Shown piece after piece: positions 61,943-64,000 of a DNA stretch of 64,000 nt. The DNA lies in the NCBI RefSeq assembly GCF_009906855.1, contig NZ_CP047650.1:4898001-4962000 (forward strand), read 5' to 3'. The notes beneath the pieces were generated by a model. It ran no database searches and was not told where the DNA came from. It saw only the letters and a list, made by a program, of their open reading frames with translations. Source of the DNA: Xylophilus rhododendri (GTDB lineage: Bacteria > Pseudomonadota > Gammaproteobacteria > Burkholderiales > Burkholderiaceae_C). Both the position numbers and the translations under genes were made by a program. Every line of letters starts with the position of its first letter. Within the stretch, counting starts at the first letter, position 1.

Positions 61943-62163
61943 GGTTCCCCTCTGACGCTGTATAGCTCGAATGCTTGGTATGGTCCCGCTGTGCGGCCTC
62001 GCCTTCGGCGAGACCCCGGCGGGTAGGAGAATTCTCACACCCGCGAGGCCGTCCATTGTTGGTGTGCGGGAAACAGAGCATCGTCGCCGTGCCGGTTTAT
62101 CGCACACCGCCAAGTCTTTACAGTTCACTTCACCTTGCGCTCCAGCGCTTTCAGGAAAGCCCC
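61943..62163. promoter_or_regulatory. divergent control region of the LysR regulator and hydrolase
   Basis: The 221 bases contain CTCGCC-TTC-GGCGAG (hairpin) and a separated inverted repeat GTGTGCG (62062-62068) / CGCACAC (62101-62107), 32 bases apart, possibly two regulator half-sites. No PIP box is present. The hydrolase has GGAAAGCCCC before its ATG. Confidence 0.4.
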
Positions 62164-63036
62164 ATGTCCTCCATCCCTTCCACCGCCAAGACAGACGCCG
62201 CCGAATGCGTGGGTGGCGGCCTGGACGACACCCTGGCACTGCCCGGCCGCGATCCGGTCGGCGTGCGCTGGTACGGCAAGGGCCAGCGCCAGGCCGGCGG
62301 CGGCACGCCGCTGGTGCTGCATTTCCACGGCGGCGCCTTCGTGTCCGGCGGCCTGGAGAACGGCAGCATCGTGGCCCGCATCCTGGCCGATGCCGGCGCG
62401 GTGGTCTGCTCGCTGGAGTATCCGCTGGCGCCCAGCCATCCTTTCCCGGCCGGCATCGAGACCGGTTATGCGGCGCTGGACTGGCTGCACCGCCACCGCG
62501 TGAAGCTGGCAGGCCGCGGCGCCCGCATGTTCCTGGCGGGCGAGGAGGCCGGCGGCAATATCGCCGCGGCCGTCGCCGCCATGGCGCGCGACCGGGCCCA
62601 TCCGTCGCTGGCCGGCCAGATCCTGCTGTCGCCCATGCTCGACCCCTGCACCGGCACCGCCTCGCTGCGCGACGCCACCTGCGTGAAGACGGGGGCCTGC
62701 AAATGGTCCGAAGGCTGGCTGGCCTATCTGCGCGGCCCGCGCGATGCCGAACACCCTTATGCGGTGCCCAGCGCCTCCTGCCGCATGGCCGGCATCGCGC
62801 CGACGCTGGTGATGGCCGGCGTGAACGACCCGATGCACGACGAGGCCCAGGTCTACGCCGAGAAGCTGCGCGGCGCCGGTGTGCCGGTGACCTGGCAGCC
62901 CATCGCCCAGGCCGAGGGCTGGCCCGATGCGCTGGCCCTGGAGGGTGTGGACCGATGTCCCTGTGCCGGCACGGTGCGTGACCATGCCGCCGCCTTCTTC
63001 GCCGCGACCGCCAAGGCGCCCGAACCCCCGCACTAG
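62164..63036 (+). CDS. alpha/beta-hydrolase (HSL family) with Glu in place of the nucleophilic Ser
   Basis: A 290-residue cytoplasmic alpha/beta-hydrolase of the hormone-sensitive-lipase branch. The oxyanion motif HFHGGAFVSGG is intact (about 58-68). The nucleophile elbow, normally GDSAGG, reads GEEAGGNIAAA (about 124-134), so the catalytic Ser is Glu. The expected His region is also unusual: the C-terminal part ends DHAAAFFAATAKAPEPPH without a clear GF-H motif. It probably lacks esterase activity and may be a binding or regulatory protein. It is divergent from the LysR gene and precedes an RND adaptor gene. Confidence 0.85.
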   Translation: MSSIPSTAKTDAAECVGGGLDDTLALPGRDPVGVRWYGKGQRQAGGGTPLVLHFHGGAFVSGGLENGSIVARILADAGAVVCSLEYPLAPSHPFPAGIETGYAALDWLHRHRVKLAGRGARMFLAGEEAGGNIAAAVAAMARDRAHPSLAGQILLSPMLDPCTGTASLRDATCVKTGACKWSEGWLAYLRGPRDAEHPYAVPSASCRMAGIAPTLVMAGVNDPMHDEAQVYAEKLRGAGVPVTWQPIAQAEGWPDALALEGVDRCPCAGTVRDHAAAFFAATAKAPEPPH

Positions 63037-63124
63037 TCCCGCCCCGGACCGCGGCTTGAGCCCCGCGATCCCCCACCACCGCTGAACCCGTTCTTCCGGC
63101 ATTCGCCCTGCCGGCCGGACGGCT

Positions 63125-63160
63125 GCTGCCCCGGGAAGGGCAGCCCTCTTTTGTGTTTTT
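63125..63160 (+). terminator. terminator after the hydrolase gene
   Basis: GCTGCCC, loop CGGGAA, GGGCAGC, then a T-rich tail (CCTCTTTTGTGTTTTT): an intrinsic terminator separating the hydrolase from the efflux operon. Confidence 0.8.
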
Positions 63161-63234
63161 CGCTTTCGACCGCGTTGCGGCCGCCGCTCGCGCTCGCGCT
63201 TTTTTTACCTCTTTCTTTTTTCGAGGGACCCGCC

Positions 63235-64000
63235 ATGACCGACGCATCCAACAAGAACTTCTCCACGCAACGCCGCCGCTACGGCGTTGCCCTGTCCGTG
63301 GCCACGGTGGCGGTGGCCGCCGGCGCCGCCGCCTTGATCGGGCTGCCGGGCTCGGCTTCCAGCGCCGATGCCGGCTCGGCCGCGCCGCCGCCGGCACCGC
63401 CGGTCTCGGTGTCCACCGTGGCCGAGCGCCAGATCAACGCCTGGGACGAATACTCCGGCCGGCTCGAAGCCGTGCAACGGGTGGATGTGCGCTCGCGGGT
63501 GGCCGGCGCGGTGCAATCGGTGCATTTCCGCGAAGGCGCACTGGTCAAGGCCGGCGACCTGCTGGTCACCATCGACCCGGCGCCCTATGCCGCCGAGGTG
63601 GACCGCGCCGCTGCCGAAGTCGCCGCCGCCAAGGCCCGCCTGGATTTCAGCCGCAGCGAGCAGGCCCGCGCCCAGCGCCTGTGGGACGACAAGGCCATCG
63701 CCGAGCGTGAGCTCGACGAGCGCCGCAATGCCGGCGCCGAAGCCGATGCCCGCCTGCGCGGCGCCCAGGCCGCGCTGCAATCCGCCCGCCTGAACCTGGG
63801 CTACACCCAGGTGCGCGCCCCGGTCGCCGGCCGCATCGGCCGCATCGAGGTGACGGTGGGCAACCTGGTGGCCGCCGGCCCCAGCGCGCCGGTGCTGACC
63901 ACGCTGGTGTCGGTGAGCCCCATCTACGCCAGCTTCGACGCCGACGAACAGGCACTCGGCCGCACCGGCGCCCGCGCCGCATCGGGCAGCATCCCCGTGC
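63235..64000 (+). CDS. RND efflux periplasmic adaptor (MexE/AcrA type), partial
   Basis: The first 255 codons of a membrane-fusion protein; the gene runs off the right edge. After a basic N-terminus (MTDASNKNFSTQRRRYG) there is a hydrophobic signal or anchor segment (about 18-43) and an Ala/Pro linker. The lipoyl/barrel-sandwich halves are visible (VSVSTVAERQINAWDEY, VRSRVAGAVQSVHFREGALVKAGDLLVTIDPAPY), with an alpha-hairpin (about 120-175, RAAAEVAAAKARLDFSRSEQ) and GYTQVRAPVAGRIG. RND pump and outer-membrane channel genes are expected downstream. GAGGG precedes the ATG. The nearby LysR regulator could control it. Confidence 0.93.
   Translation, partial: MTDASNKNFSTQRRRYGVALSVATVAVAAGAAALIGLPGSASSADAGSAAPPPAPPVSVSTVAERQINAWDEYSGRLEAVQRVDVRSRVAGAVQSVHFREGALVKAGDLLVTIDPAPYAAEVDRAAAEVAAAKARLDFSRSEQARAQRLWDDKAIAERELDERRNAGAEADARLRGAQAALQSARLNLGYTQVRAPVAGRIGRIEVTVGNLVAAGPSAPVLTTLVSVSPIYASFDADEQALGRTGARAASGSIPV

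Noticed and set aside
1..64000. tRNA, rRNA, CRISPR arrays, insertion sequences and prophage genes
   Set aside because: I looked for cloverleaf-like intergenic sequence, regularly spaced repeats, transposase motifs and phage genes and saw none; the regions between genes are all under about 300 bases.
1..64000. Structural genes of a type III secretion apparatus
   Set aside because: None of the hrc/hrp apparatus proteins is present in this window, so the effector proposal depends on genes elsewhere in the genome.

Overview
The window is about 70% G+C, densely coded, and reads as the chromosome of a plant-associated betaproteobacterium of the order Burkholderiales, most likely family Comamonadaceae (Acidovorax/Xylophilus-like; inferred from gene content only). 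Supporting this are Bug-type solute receptors, the gene set polA, argH, ahpCF, ppsR/ppsA, mrp and fdhD, an oxidative glucarate/galactarate pathway, a tannase-family esterase, and promoters resembling the plant-inducible-promoter (PIP) box of hrp type III secretion regulons. I see no tRNA, rRNA, CRISPR array or insertion sequence, and no gap between genes longer than about 300 bases.

Layout. 1-9.5 kb: end of polA, a ZIP metal transporter, a large surface lipoprotein, a lower-G+C pair of exported unknown proteins (3.6-5.1 kb), a LytTR response regulator, argH and an OmpR/histidine-kinase pair. 9.5-14.5 kb: three tandem paralogues of unknown function whose N-termini resemble F-boxes. 14.5-30 kb: bacterioferritin, ahpC, ahpF, a short candidate effector, ppsR, ppsA, a small regulator, a two-gene sodium/solute symporter, a double FKBP isomerase, pth, a HipA-like kinase/DUF3037 pair and a small isomerase. 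29-37.6 kb: a complete route from glucarate and galactarate to 2-oxoglutarate with its GntR regulator. 37.6-41.3 kb: tannase-family lipoprotein and divergent LysR regulator. 41.4-49.9 kb: five further unknown proteins in two related families, interrupted only by mrp. 49.8-57 kb: a frameshifted dehydrogenase, a Bug receptor and a LacI-controlled catabolic cluster. 57-61 kb: OFA transporter, YdeP-type molybdenum oxidoreductase and fdhD. 61-64 kb: LysR regulator, an alpha/beta hydrolase lacking the usual serine, and the start of an RND efflux adaptor.

Main result. Eight of the nine unknown genes (plus a 67-residue acidic protein gene at 59.9 kb) sit downstream of a hand-found signal: TTCGB or one-mismatch TGCGB, 15 (once 16) bases, TTCGB/TGCGB, 30-32 bases, then NANNNT, placed 22-51 bases before the start codon. 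This is the published architecture of HrpX/HrpB-controlled type III secretion promoters. With Ser/Pro-rich N-termini, lineage-specific all-helical repeats, tandem duplication and F-box-like modules, it suggests an undescribed repertoire of type III effectors in two gene clusters and two solitary sites. The effector role is an inference; the promoter pattern and the paralogy are directly visible.
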